Origin: Streptomyces californicus
GTDB lineage: Bacteria > Actinomycetota > Actinomycetes > Streptomycetales > Streptomycetaceae
Direction: 5' to 3'
DNA: 64,000 nucleotides
Assembly (NCBI RefSeq): GCF_000717645.1
Contig: NZ_JNZZ01000012.1
Span: 127,282 to 191,281, forward strand
Made by a program: the position numbers and the translations under genes
Shown: one piece after another, positions 36,496 through 45,405 of the stretch
How positions within the stretch are numbered: position 1 is the first letter of the stretch
How the letters are laid out: each line of letters begins with the position of its first letter
The notes under the pieces: generated by a model
What the model was told of the DNA's origin: nothing
The model's input: the letters and a program-made list of their open reading frames with translations, nothing else
Database searches by the model: none

Positions 36496-37785
36496 CTACA
36501 GGCCGACCTCGCGCATCAGCATGCCGACCTCGGTGTTGGTGAGGCGGCGCAGCCAGCCGGACTTCTGGTCGCCCAGCGGGATCGGCCCGAAGGACGTCCG
36601 CACCAGGCGCTCCACCGGGAAGCCGGCCTCGGCCAGCATCCGGCGGACGATGTGCTTGCGGCCCTCGTGGAGGGTCACCTCGACCAGGTAGTTCTTGCCG
36701 GTGTTCTCGACGACGCGGAAGTGGTCGGCGCGGGCGTAGCCGTCCTCCAGCTGGATGCCGTCCTTGAGCCGCTTGCCGAGGTCGCGCGGCAGGGGGCCCT
36801 GGATGGCGGCCAGGTAGGTCTTCTTCACGCCGTACTTGGGGTGCGTGAGGCGGTGGGCCAGCTCACCGTGGTTGGTGAGCATGATGATGCCCTCCGTCTC
36901 GGTGTCGAGCCGGCCGACGTGGAACAGCCGCGTCTCGCGGTTGGTCACGTAGTCGCCGAGGCACTGGCGGCCGTCGGGGTCCTCCATGGAGGAGACGACG
37001 CCGGCGGGCTTGTTGAGCGCGAAGAACAGGTACGACTGCGCGGCGACGGTCAGGCCGTCGACCTTGATCTCGTCCTTGTGGACGTCCACGCGCATGCCCT
37101 GCTCGACGACGATCTCACCGTTGACCTCGACGCGCGCCTGGTCGATCAGCTCCTCGCAGGCACGCCGCGAGCCCATGCCGGCGCGGGCGAGGACCTTCTG
37201 CAGCCGCTCGCCCTCCTCCTCGGCGCCCGGGTGGGTCTTGGGCAGCTTGATGTCGGGCTTGTTCGCGTACCGGTCGCGGTTGCGCTGCTCGATCTTGGCG
37301 TCCAGCTCGCGGGGGCGCGAGGGGGCGCCGCCGCGCCGGAAGCCGGCGCCGCGGGGGCCGCCGCCCTGCGCGGGCTTCGGGCCGCCCTTGGCGCCGCCGC
37401 GGGCCGCCGCGCCGCGTCCCTTGCGGGGGCCGTCCTGGCCGTCCCGGGCGCCGGGGGCGTCGTTGCCGACGTCGTAGCGGCGCTCCTCGGGGCGGGGGCG
37501 GCGCGGACGCTGGTCCTGCTCGTCGCGTCCGCCCTGGAAGCCCTGACGGCCGCCGGGGCCGCCGGAACGGCCGCCCTGACCGCCCGGACGCCCGCCCTGG
37601 CCGCTGCCGCCGCGTCCGCCGCCGCCGGGACCGCCGGAGCGTCCGCCCTGACCGCCGCCCTGGCCCTGACGGAAGGACCCGCCGCCACTGCGGCCGCCCT
37701 GGCCGCGTCCGCCGCCGCCCTGACCGCCGGGGCGACCGCCCTGGCCGCCGCTGCCGCTTCCGCTGTTCCTGCCACTGCTTCGCAT
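36496..37785 (-). CDS. rluB: Ribosomal large subunit pseudouridine synthase B family
   Basis: A 429-residue RNA pseudouridine synthase. Residues 1-190 or so are a low-complexity Gly/Arg/Gln-rich region (GGQGGRPGGQGGG style), then an S4 RNA-binding domain (RLQKVLARAGMGSRRACEEL), and the catalytic domain with VGRLDTETEGIIMLTNHG, where Asp is the nucleophile. The RGG region may bind RNA or promote condensation. ATG 37785 overlaps the scpB stop by one base (TGATG). Part of the parA-scpA-scpB-rluB order common in Gram-positive bacteria. Confidence 0.93.
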   Translation of the reverse strand: MRSSGRNSGSGSGGQGGRPGGQGGGGRGQGGRSGGGSFRQGQGGGQGGRSGGPGGGGRGGSGQGGRPGGQGGRSGGPGGRQGFQGGRDEQDQRPRRPRPEERRYDVGNDAPGARDGQDGPRKGRGAAARGGAKGGPKPAQGGGPRGAGFRRGGAPSRPRELDAKIEQRNRDRYANKPDIKLPKTHPGAEEEGERLQKVLARAGMGSRRACEELIDQARVEVNGEIVVEQGMRVDVHKDEIKVDGLTVAAQSYLFFALNKPAGVVSSMEDPDGRQCLGDYVTNRETRLFHVGRLDTETEGIIMLTNHGELAHRLTHPKYGVKKTYLAAIQGPLPRDLGKRLKDGIQLEDGYARADHFRVVENTGKNYLVEVTLHEGRKHIVRRMLAEAGFPVERLVRTSFGPIPLGDQKSGWLRRLTNTEVGMLMREVGL

Positions 37786-38441
37786 CAAAATTCCGTCTTG
37801 TCGTCTGCGTGAGTATCCGGGGTGTCCGGTGCGTCCGGATCGAACGACGGCACACCCTCTAGCGTCTCAGCCTCGATCGCGTCCGCCTCAGGGAGGAAGG
37901 GCGCGAGCTCCGGGAGCTCGTCCAGGCCGCGCAGGCCCATGCGCTCCAGAAAGTAGTTCGTCGTCCTGTACAGGATCGCACCTGTTTCGGGTTCCGCGCC
38001 CGCCTCGGCCACCAGACCCCTCTGCAGGAGGGTCCGCATGACCCCGTCACAGTTGACTCCGCGTACCGCCGAGACCCGCGAACGGCTCACCGGCTGCCGG
38101 TACGCGACCACCGCCAGCGTCTCCAGCGCGGCCTGCGTGAGCCGGGCGTGCTGGCCGTCCAGGACGAAGCCCTCCACCGCCGCCGCGTACGCGGGGCGGG
38201 TGGAGAACCGCCAGCCGCCCGCGACGAGCCGCAGCTCGAAGCCCCGGCGCTGCACGGTGTACTCGTCGGCCAGCTCCCGCAACGCGTCCGCCACGGCCCG
38301 GCGGGGGCGCTGGAGGACCTTGGCGAGGTGGTCGACGGTGGCGGGCTCGTCGACCACCATGAGGACCGCCTCCAGGGCGGGCTTGAGATCGAGCGAGGCG
38401 ACCTCGGTCACGTCCCGCTCCCGGTCCGGCTGCTCACTCAT
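37785..38441 (-). CDS. scpB: Segregation and condensation protein ScpB
   Basis: A 218-residue kite-type protein of two winged-helix domains that dimerises and binds ScpA in the SMC condensin complex. The core is LKPALEAVLMVVDEPATVD, GGWRFSTRPAY, and TQAALETLAVVAYRQPVSRS with VRGVNCDGVMRTLLQRGLV, all typical. ATG 38441 lies inside the last codons of scpA (8-base overlap). Confidence 0.95.
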   Translation of the reverse strand: MSEQPDRERDVTEVASLDLKPALEAVLMVVDEPATVDHLAKVLQRPRRAVADALRELADEYTVQRRGFELRLVAGGWRFSTRPAYAAAVEGFVLDGQHARLTQAALETLAVVAYRQPVSRSRVSAVRGVNCDGVMRTLLQRGLVAEAGAEPETGAILYRTTNYFLERMGLRGLDELPELAPFLPEADAIEAETLEGVPSFDPDAPDTPDTHADDKTEF

Positions 38442-39594
38442 CCCGTACGCCCTCCTCGTCGGGCCCGCCGCCCGGCTCCTGGTCGAACTCGTCCGTCAGC
38501 ACCGGCTCCGCACCCTCCCCGCCGCACCAGGCCACCAGCAGCTCGCCCAGCGCCTCGTCCTGGTCGAGGGTGACGGCCTTCTCGCGGTACAGCTCCAGCA
38601 GGGCCAGGAACCGGGCGACCACCGTGAGGGTGTCCGCCGCGTCCTCGGTCAGCGCCGCGAAGCTCACCGCCGTCCCGGCCGCGCGCAGCCGCTCCACCAC
38701 CAGGCCCGCCTGCTCCCGGACGCTGACCAGCGGGGCGTGGATGTGGTCCACGTAGACCTGCGGTTTCGGCTTGGGCCGCATGGCCTTGACCGCGAGCTTC
38801 GCGAAGCCGTCGGGCCCGATGCTGATGACCACGTCGGGCAAGAGGGCCGCGTGCTGGTCCTCCAGCCCGACCGTACGGGGATGGCGGCGGGCCTCCGACT
38901 CCAGGCGGTCCTGGAAGATCTCCGCGATCCGCTTGTACGCGCGGTACTGGAGCAGCCGCGCGAAGAGCAGGTCCCGCGCCTCCAGGAGCGCGAGGTCGGC
39001 CTCGTCCTCCACCTCGGCGGCGGGCAGCAGCCGGGCGGCCTTGAGGTCCAGCAGGGTGGCGGCGACGACGAGGAACTCGGTGGTCTGGTCGAGGTCCCAG
39101 TCGGGGCCCATGGCGCGGATGTACGCCATGAACTCGTCGGTGACCTCGGACAGGGCGACCTCGGTCACATCGAGCTTGTGCTTGGAGATGAGCTGGAGGA
39201 GGAGGTCGAAGGGGCCCTCGAAGTTCACCAGCCGCACGGTGAAGCGCCTGCCGTCCCCCTCGGCCGCCCCGGACTCGCCCTCGGGCGCGGATTCCTCGGC
39301 GGCCCCGGGCTCGCCCCGGTCCTCGGCGCCGGCCCCGGTCACGTCCACGGCGTCCGGGCCCGGCTCCGGAACCGCTCGCGCGGGCTCCCCCACCGCCTCG
39401 GGAGCTTCCTCCGCCGAGGCCGCCGGAACCGCCGAGGCCGCCGAGGCCGCCGAGGCCGCCGGAACCGCCGAGGCCGCCGAGGCCGCCGGAACCGCCGAGG
39501 GCATCAGGGCCGCCGGAACCGGCGGCGCCGCCACGCCCGGCCCCCGTCCCAGGGCGCGTCGGCGCGGGGCGGCGGGGTCGTCGGGCGTGGGCAT
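38434..39594 (-). CDS. scpA: Segregation and condensation protein ScpA (kleisin)
   Basis: A 386-residue kleisin that bridges SMC heads. The conserved part begins near residue 117, FTVRLVNFEGPFDLLLQLIS, followed by DVTEVALSEVTDEFMAY; the C-terminal winged helix contains VSFAALTEDAADTLTVVARF. The first 115 residues are a disordered Ala/Ser/Pro/Glu linker made partly of 9-base repeats (39411-39500), much longer than in Bacillus ScpA (about 250 residues total). ATG 39594 assumed; a start nearer the core cannot be ruled out. Confidence 0.93.
   Translation of the reverse strand: MPTPDDPAAPRRRALGRGPGVAAPPVPAALMPSAVPAASAASAVPAASAASAASAVPAASAEEAPEAVGEPARAVPEPGPDAVDVTGAGAEDRGEPGAAEESAPEGESGAAEGDGRRFTVRLVNFEGPFDLLLQLISKHKLDVTEVALSEVTDEFMAYIRAMGPDWDLDQTTEFLVVAATLLDLKAARLLPAAEVEDEADLALLEARDLLFARLLQYRAYKRIAEIFQDRLESEARRHPRTVGLEDQHAALLPDVVISIGPDGFAKLAVKAMRPKPKPQVYVDHIHAPLVSVREQAGLVVERLRAAGTAVSFAALTEDAADTLTVVARFLALLELYREKAVTLDQDEALGELLVAWCGGEGAEPVLTDEFDQEPGGGPDEEGVRDE
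39411..39500. repeat. Minisatellite inside scpA
   Basis: A 9-base unit (GAGGCCGCC on the plus strand) and its GGAACCGCC variant alternate in a higher-order 27- to 36-base pattern. It encodes the Ala-Ser-Ala-Val-Pro-rich linker of ScpA. Likely to vary in copy number between strains without frameshift because units are multiples of three. Confidence 0.75.
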
Positions 39595-39648
39595 GGTGGT
39601 CCAGGGGGGGGTGGGGCGGCGGCGCGGGCGGGTCCCGGCGGCCGGGGG

Positions 39649-39824
39649 CAGGGCCTGTGGTCACCTTCCCGTCGTCGCCCGAAGGGCGGCCGGGCGGCGT
39701 CCGGTGCGCGGCGTCGCGAGGCGCCGGGACGGTCGCGTAGCGGAGCTACTCGGCCGTTTCGGCAACGCCGCGAACGCGCGTGCCAGGCGTCGCCCGGCAC
39801 GCGGGAAGGTGACGACAGGCCCTG
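39649..39824. repeat. 176-base foldback element with inverted ends
   Basis: The ends, 39649-39671 and 39802-39824, are inverse copies of a 23-base sequence (CAGGGCCTGT..CACCTTCCCG) with one mismatch. The interior is also an imperfect palindrome centred at GTAGC-gga-GCTAC (39737-39749), so one strand can fold into a single long hairpin. It fills the gap between scpA and the gene at 39853. It encodes no protein. It looks like a dispersed non-coding element or a structured terminator. Confidence 0.7.
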
Positions 39825-39852
39825 GGGCAGCAGGCTACCCGCGCCGTGGCGC

Positions 39853-40425
39853 TCAGCGGCCGCGCAGCCGCCGTACGAGGATGCTCGCGTCGCCCCGGGA
39901 CTCCAGGTCGGCCAGGACCACCGCCACCGCCTCGCGGACGATACGGCCGCGGTCGACGGCGAGGCCGTGTTCGCCGCGCAGGACGAGCCGGGCGTGTTCG
40001 AGGTCCATCAGCTCCTCGGCGGAGACGTAGACCGTGATCTTCTCGTCGTGGCGTTCCCGGCCGCTGGGGCGGCGGTTGGCCCCGCGCCCCGCACCGCGCC
40101 TGCGCTGCGGCTGGACCGCCGCGGCCTGCTCGGCGGGCGCGGCGGCGGCCCGTTCGTCGGAGGCGGCCCCGGCGGCGGCCGGGCGCTCTCCCTCGCCGCC
40201 CCTGCCGCGTGCGTCGGCGCCGTCGGCGCCGGCCGCGCCGTGCTCCTCACGGCCGGGCTGCGGGGCCGGGCCGGAGGGGTCGCTCTCCCCGGCGGGCGCG
40301 GGGACCCGCGGCTCGCCGTTCGCCTTGCGCCGCCGCTCCGCGGGGGAGGACGGCTGGAGGCCCATCCCGCCTCCGGTGGTACGGAACAGTTCGTCGGCCC
40401 CGGGCAGACTCACTCGGCGTGACAC
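39853..40425 (-). CDS. Small ParA-partner protein with possible ribbon-helix-helix tail
   Basis: A 190-residue protein. The first 125 residues are disordered and Ala/Gly/Pro/Arg-rich; the last 65 are ordered, KITVYVSAEELMDLEHARLV followed by a basic helical stretch, resembling small ribbon-helix-helix DNA-binding domains. GTG 40425 has GGAGG 10 bases upstream and overlaps the ParA-like gene by 16 bases; GTG 40413 (4-base overlap) is an alternative. Coupled to a ParA-like ATPase, it may be its DNA- or cargo-binding partner. Family not named with certainty. Confidence 0.8.
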   Translation of the reverse strand: MSRRVSLPGADELFRTTGGGMGLQPSSPAERRRKANGEPRVPAPAGESDPSGPAPQPGREEHGAAGADGADARGRGGEGERPAAAGAASDERAAAAPAEQAAAVQPQRRRGAGRGANRRPSGRERHDEKITVYVSAEELMDLEHARLVLRGEHGLAVDRGRIVREAVAVVLADLESRGDASILVRRLRGR

Positions 40426-41570
40426 CGGGCGAGCACCTCCCTGGCGAGCTGTCGATAGGCGGCCGCGCCGACCGAGTTGGAGGCGTACGTGGTGATGGGC
40501 TCGCCGGCGACCGTGGTCTCCGGGAAGCGGACCGTGCGCCCGATGACCGTGTGGTAGACGTGCTCGTCGAATGCCTCGACCACGCGCGCGAGGACCTCGC
40601 GGCTGTGCACCGTACGGGAGTCGTACATGGTGGCGAGGATGCCGTCGAGCTCCAGCTCCGGGTTGAGCCGCTCCTGGACCTTCTCGATGGTCTCGGTGAG
40701 CAGCGCCACCCCGCGCAGCGCGAAGAACTCGCACTCCAGCGGCACTATGACCTTGTGAGCGGCCGTCAGGGCGTTCACGGTGAGCAGGCCGAGCGAGGGC
40801 TGACAGTCGATCACGATGTAGTCGTAGTCGGCCATCAGGGGCTTGAGGGCGCGCTGGAGCGTGGACTCGCGCGCCACCTCGCTGACGAGCTGCACCTCGG
40901 CCGCGGAGAGGTCGATGTTGCTGGGCAGCAGGTCCATGTTCGGGACCGCCGTCTTGAGCAGCACGTCGTCGGCCGTCATGCCCCGCTCCATGAGCAGGTT
41001 GTAGACGGTGAGGTCGAGCTCCATCGGATTGACCCCGAGGCCCACGGAGAGGGCGCCCTGCGGGTCGAAGTCGACGAGCAGGACCCGGCGTCCGTACTCC
41101 GCGAGCGCGGCGCCCAGGTTGATGGTCGACGTGGTCTTGCCGACGCCGCCCTTCTGGTTGCACATCGCGATGATCTTCGCGGGGCCGTGCTCGGTCAGGG
41201 GTCCCGGGATCGGGAAGTACGGCAGGGGCCGTCCGGTCGGGCCGATGCGCTCGCGGCGCTGGCGCGCGGCGTCGGGCGCGAGGGTGGCCGCGTACTCCGG
41301 GTCGGGCTCGTACTCGGCGTCGGGGTCGTAGAAGTGCCCCTCGGGCACCTCGGCGAAGTCGGCGAAGCGGTCGGTGTCCCGGCTGCTCTCGTTGCCGGCC
41401 GTGGCGTTCACGTGTGGGCCGTCCATCGTCTGGGGGGCTGTCGTCATGTGCTGTTGGGTGGCGAAGGTGCGGACCGCGACGGAGCCGACAGCTTCGAGCC
41501 CGGTCGGGCTCAGACCCCGTACAGGCATCCCTGGTTGACCACCCCCAGGAGTAATTGTCGACTCATTCAC
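40410..41570 (-). CDS. ParA-like partition ATPase
   Basis: A 386-residue ParA/Soj-type Walker ATPase. The deviant Walker A is QKGGVGKTTSTINLGAALAE, Walker A' is LLVDFDPQGALSVGLG, Walker B IVIDCQPSLGLL. About 125 N-terminal residues precede the domain and are mostly disordered, unlike the short chromosomal ParA. It is not beside parB. From gene order it should be the paralogue at SCO1772 in S. coelicolor (named ParH, as I recall). GTG 41570 has AGGAGG upstream. It heads the unit that runs into scpA-scpB-rluB. Confidence 0.9.
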   Translation of the reverse strand: MNESTITPGGGQPGMPVRGLSPTGLEAVGSVAVRTFATQQHMTTAPQTMDGPHVNATAGNESSRDTDRFADFAEVPEGHFYDPDAEYEPDPEYAATLAPDAARQRRERIGPTGRPLPYFPIPGPLTEHGPAKIIAMCNQKGGVGKTTSTINLGAALAEYGRRVLLVDFDPQGALSVGLGVNPMELDLTVYNLLMERGMTADDVLLKTAVPNMDLLPSNIDLSAAEVQLVSEVARESTLQRALKPLMADYDYIVIDCQPSLGLLTVNALTAAHKVIVPLECEFFALRGVALLTETIEKVQERLNPELELDGILATMYDSRTVHSREVLARVVEAFDEHVYHTVIGRTVRFPETTVAGEPITTYASNSVGAAAYRQLAREVLARCHAE

Positions 41571-41896
41571 AAGTCGTCTTACCTCCTCGGGCGTGACCAG
41601 GAAACTTATCGATAGGTCAGCGTGGCACCATGCCGACGATTGGCGACTCTATGGCGTGTCACCGGTTCGCAGCAACACAATCCGCCGGACCCGACCCGAT
41701 GTGTCGGCAATCGAACACCCCGCTGTCAAGGGCGCACAGCGACCAAGCCGCACATTTCGCCGCCGAACGAATCGGGTAAAGGGTTACGTTCGAGACGAGT
41801 CGCACAAGGGGCGCGCGGGCCCCGACACGCGTCCGGCCGGACCTCGCGGGGCAAGGTCCGGCCGGGCGTGCGATGTTGACGGTGGCGGTTGACCCG
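41571..41896. other. Intergenic region upstream of the ParA-like gene
   Basis: 326 bases between ald (stop at 41897) and the ParA-like start. It contains the ald terminator (41833-41865) and the promoter of the partition unit, where ATCGATAAGT near 41600 is locally AT-rich. The open frames here are short and unconvincing. Confidence 0.5.
41833..41865 (-). terminator. ald terminator hairpin
   Basis: CCGGCCGGACCT (41833-41844) pairs perfectly with AGGTCCGGCCGG (41854-41865) across a 9-base loop, 32 bases beyond the ald stop. Confidence 0.8.
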
Positions 41897-43021
41897 TCAG
41901 CCGAGGAGCGTGCTCAGCTCGACGTGCGGGAGGCCGTGCGCCTCGGCGACCTCGCGGTAGACGACCTGCCCCTCATGGGTGTTGAGGCCCTTGGCCAGCG
42001 CGGCGTCGCGACGCAGGGCGTCGGCCCAGCCGCGGTTGGCGAGCTCCACGATGTAGGGCAGCGTCGCGTTGGTGAGCGCGTAGGTGGAGGTGTTGGGCAC
42101 CGCGCCGGGCATGTTGGCGACGCAGTAGAAGACCGAGTCGTGGACCTGGAAGGTCGGCTCGGCGTGGGTCGTGGGGTGCGAGTCCTCGAAGCAGCCGCCC
42201 TGGTCGATCGCGATGTCGACAAGGACACTTCCGGGCTTCATCTTGGCGACCAGCTCGTTGGTGACCAGCTTCGGGGCCTTGGCCCCGGGGATCAGCACGG
42301 CGCCGATGACGAGGTCGGCCTCGACGACGGCCTTCTCCAGCTCGTAGGCGTTGGAGACGACGGTCTGCACCTTGGTGCCGAAGATCTTGTCGGCCTCGCG
42401 CAGCTTGTTGATGTCGCGGTCGAGCAGCGTGACGTGGAAGCCCAGGCCGACGGCGATCTGGGTGGCGTTCCAGCCGGAGACGCCGCCGCCGATGACGACG
42501 GCCTTGCCGGCGTGGGTGCCGGGGACGCCGCCGGGCAGCACACCGCGGCCGCCGACGGAGCGCATCAGGTGGTACGCGCCGACCTGCGGGGCGAGGCGGC
42601 CGGCGACCTCGGACATCGGGGCGAGCAGCGGGAGGGCGCGGCCCGCGGTCTCGACCGTCTCGTAGGCGATGGCCGTGGTGCCGGAGGCCAGCAGCGCGTC
42701 GGTGCACTCGCGGGAGGCGGCGAGGTGCAGGTAGGTGAAGAGGGTCTGGCCCTTGCGGAGGCGGTGGTACTCCTCGGCGACCGGCTCCTTGACCTTCAGC
42801 AGCAGGTCGGCGGCGGCCCAGACCTCGTCGGCGGTGGCCAGGATCTGCGCGCCCGCGGCGACGTACTCCGCGTCCGGGATGGACGAGCCGACACCGGCGT
42901 CGTGCTCGATGACGACCTGGTGGCCGTGGCGGACGAGCTCATGCACTCCGGCAGGGGTGATCGCCACCCGGAACTCGTTGTTCTTGACTTCGCGGGGGAT
43001 GCCGACCTTCACGTCGATCAC
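41897..43021 (-). CDS. ald: Alanine dehydrogenase
   Basis: A 374-residue NAD enzyme that interconverts alanine and pyruvate plus ammonia. KVGIPREVKNNEFRVAITPAG opens the protein; VLLKVKEPVAEEYHRL, the Rossmann core VVIGGGVSGWNATQIA and DQGGCFEDSHPTTH are family marks. GTG 43021 has AAGGA 3-6 bases upstream. Single-gene unit ended by the hairpin at 41833. Upstream (43022-43155) is an AT-richer promoter region. Confidence 0.96.
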   Translation of the reverse strand: MIDVKVGIPREVKNNEFRVAITPAGVHELVRHGHQVVIEHDAGVGSSIPDAEYVAAGAQILATADEVWAAADLLLKVKEPVAEEYHRLRKGQTLFTYLHLAASRECTDALLASGTTAIAYETVETAGRALPLLAPMSEVAGRLAPQVGAYHLMRSVGGRGVLPGGVPGTHAGKAVVIGGGVSGWNATQIAVGLGFHVTLLDRDINKLREADKIFGTKVQTVVSNAYELEKAVVEADLVIGAVLIPGAKAPKLVTNELVAKMKPGSVLVDIAIDQGGCFEDSHPTTHAEPTFQVHDSVFYCVANMPGAVPNTSTYALTNATLPYIVELANRGWADALRRDAALAKGLNTHEGQVVYREVAEAHGLPHVELSTLLG

Positions 43022-43155
43022 GGTCCTTGGCTCGGAGGGTCGCCCGGGCACAGCGGTGCATACCCGGACATATACAGCTTAATAGGAGACGCCACGAACG
43101 AGCGCGGCAGAGCCAGTCTAATGAAGGACTTCGTGCTGTCTAGCCTTACAAAGCA

Positions 43156-45288
43156 TTAACTTTCTGTCGAAGCGCTGCGGATTTCGTAGGCAGGAGCCTC
43201 GTCTCCCAGCAATCTGTCGGCCGCGCTGCGGTGCAACCGGGCCGCCGTGGGATCGCCGAGCCGGTCCAGAGTGTCCGCCAGCCGCAGCTGCAGCGCCGCC
43301 TGAAGCCGCACGTCACCGGCGCGCCGGGCCAGCTCCACCGCCTCCCGGCAGGTCTGGAGCGAGTCGTGCGGCCGGCCCGCGTACTCCTGGACCCGGGCGC
43401 TCTCGCTGAGCGCCCGCGCCTGGGCCGGCAGGTCCCCGAGCCTGCGGTGGCCGGACGCGGCGGCCCGCCAGTTCCGCAGCGCCTCCCCGTAGCGCCCGGC
43501 GTACGTGTGGACCGCGCCGAGCCGCCCGTACAGCCGGGCCTCGTCCGCGCGCTCCCCCTGGGGCAGGCGCTGGGCGAGCGCCCTGCCGTACCAGTCGGCG
43601 GCCCGGTGGTAGTCCCCCAGCTGCTCGTACGCACCGCCTACGGATTCCATCGCGCGGCCGGTCGCGTACAGGTCCTTCGCCGCCTTTCCGGCGTCCAGCG
43701 CGGCCCGGTAGCGGGTCAGCGCCTCCCGGGTGCGGCCGGTGCGGGCGTCCAGGTCGGCGAGGTTCAGCAGGGCGGCGGCCTGTTCGCGGGGCAGTTCGCG
43801 GCGGCGGGCCACGTCCAGGACGAGGCCGTGCAGCCCGTACAGCTCCGGGGCCGCCTCCTCGGTCCCCCGGTGCGCGGCCAGCGCCCGCACCAGGGCCGCC
43901 ACCAGCCGGCGCGCCAGGGTGTCCAGCTCGCCGTCGGCCACCGCGAGCCGGGCCGAGGCCAGCAGCGCGGGCTGGCGGACCCGCAGCCAGGCGCCCGCCT
44001 CCTCGGCGCTGGGGAAGCGCAGCGAGCGGGGCAGCCCGGCCAGCTTGCGGTGGGCGGTGGAGCCCTCCGGCTCGGTGACCGCGCGGCAGGACTGGAGCCG
44101 GCGCACGGTCCGCTCCAGCATCCGGGCGCGGGCGAGCTGGATCTCGGCGGGCCGGTCCCGGTCCTCCAGGAGGGCCCGCAGCAGCGGCGCGAGGCAGCCG
44201 GGCACCGCGTACAGGGGGTGGACCGCGCCGTCCGTGCGCAGCAGCCCGAGCTTCACGAAGTCGTCGAGCGTGGAGCGGGCGGCGGAGACCGAGCAGCCGG
44301 CCAGCGCGGACGCCGTGTGGGCGTCGGCGAGTCCGGCGGGGGCGAGGGCCAGCAGTCGCAGTATCCGGGCGGCGGTCTGCGGCAGGGAGTCGTGGACGAG
44401 CCGGAACGCGCGGGCCAGCGGGCGGGCCCCGACGGGCTGCTGTTCCCCGGCGTCGGGCAGTGCGTGCAGCTGCCCGGCCACGTCGGCGACCGAGACCTTG
44501 GGGTGGGCGGCGAGCAGACCGCCCATCAGCGTGAGTGCGGCGGGCTGTCCCCCGCACTCCTCGGCCAGCCGCTCAGCGGTGCGCGGGTCGACGGTGACGC
44601 GGACCTGCCCGATCGCGCGGGCCAGCAGCCGTACGGCCGCGCCCTTCTCCAGCCCGCCGAGCGTGCAGGGCCGGACGTCGGGGATGCCGGTCAGCGGCCC
44701 GGTGGCGGTGGCGACGACCAGGCAGTCCGGGTTCTCCGGGAGCAGCGGGTCGACCTGTTCGGCGTCGGCGGCGTCGTCGAGCACCAGGACGATCCGCCGC
44801 ACGGCGAGCGCTTCGCGGACCAGCTCGGACAGCTCGTCCCGGTCGGCGCCGGGCGGGACCGGCACGCCGAGGAGGCCGAGGAGTTCACCGGCGGTGCGTT
44901 CGGTGGGGACCGGCTCGCCGCCGGGATCGGTGAGGCCGACCCGGAGCACCCCGTCCGGGTAGGCGCCGGTGCCCGTGCCGCGGACGGACCAGGGCAGCGC
45001 GCCCGTGGCGGCCGCCGCGGCGCCGACGGCGTCGGTCCCGGTGAGCGCTCCGGCCAGCTCCTCGGCGAGCGCGCTGCGGCCGGAACCGGGGCGGCCGGCG
45101 ATGAGCAGGACGCGCGCGCGGGGGGCCTTGCGGCCGGCCAGGGTGTCCAGGCCGGCGCGCTCGATGTCCTCCCGCAGCGCCTTCAACTCCCGTTCGCGGC
45201 CGAAGAATCGGGATGGGGCTGCGCCGGACGGCTCCTCGGCCCCCGGGGCCGTCGCCGGGCCGCTGGTGTCCACCGCCTGATCGGTCAC
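43156..45288 (-). CDS. NB-ARC/STAND-type ATPase with TPR repeats
   Basis: A 710-residue regulator-like protein built of a STAND NTPase domain and C-terminal tetratricopeptide repeats (from about residue 500: YGRALAQRLPQGERADEARL and similar). The P-loop is degenerate, AGRPGSGRSALAEELA, with Arg in place of the usual Lys; Walker B is VLVLDDAADAE. Several AfsR/SARP relatives carry this pattern, but no DNA-binding domain is seen here. GTG 45288 has GGAG 9 bases upstream. It may be a scaffold that senses a ligand; function unknown. Confidence 0.85.
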   Translation of the reverse strand: MTDQAVDTSGPATAPGAEEPSGAAPSRFFGRERELKALREDIERAGLDTLAGRKAPRARVLLIAGRPGSGRSALAEELAGALTGTDAVGAAAAATGALPWSVRGTGTGAYPDGVLRVGLTDPGGEPVPTERTAGELLGLLGVPVPPGADRDELSELVREALAVRRIVLVLDDAADAEQVDPLLPENPDCLVVATATGPLTGIPDVRPCTLGGLEKGAAVRLLARAIGQVRVTVDPRTAERLAEECGGQPAALTLMGGLLAAHPKVSVADVAGQLHALPDAGEQQPVGARPLARAFRLVHDSLPQTAARILRLLALAPAGLADAHTASALAGCSVSAARSTLDDFVKLGLLRTDGAVHPLYAVPGCLAPLLRALLEDRDRPAEIQLARARMLERTVRRLQSCRAVTEPEGSTAHRKLAGLPRSLRFPSAEEAGAWLRVRQPALLASARLAVADGELDTLARRLVAALVRALAAHRGTEEAAPELYGLHGLVLDVARRRELPREQAAALLNLADLDARTGRTREALTRYRAALDAGKAAKDLYATGRAMESVGGAYEQLGDYHRAADWYGRALAQRLPQGERADEARLYGRLGAVHTYAGRYGEALRNWRAAASGHRRLGDLPAQARALSESARVQEYAGRPHDSLQTCREAVELARRAGDVRLQAALQLRLADTLDRLGDPTAARLHRSAADRLLGDEAPAYEIRSASTES

Positions 45289-45405
45289 GAGCCACGCTCC
45301 ACTTCGCTGCACGCGGTGCCCGCCGGAGCTCCGGCCGGGCGCCTTTCGAGCGTAGTTCAGCGTCGGGGACGATCACCGCGATGCGGGACGGCGGACGGCG
45401 AACAT

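Noticed and set aside
36097..37812. Plus-strand open frame opposite pnuC and rluB
   Set aside because: It spans the NrtR operator and a terminator and is low-complexity Ala/Leu/Gly; not a gene.
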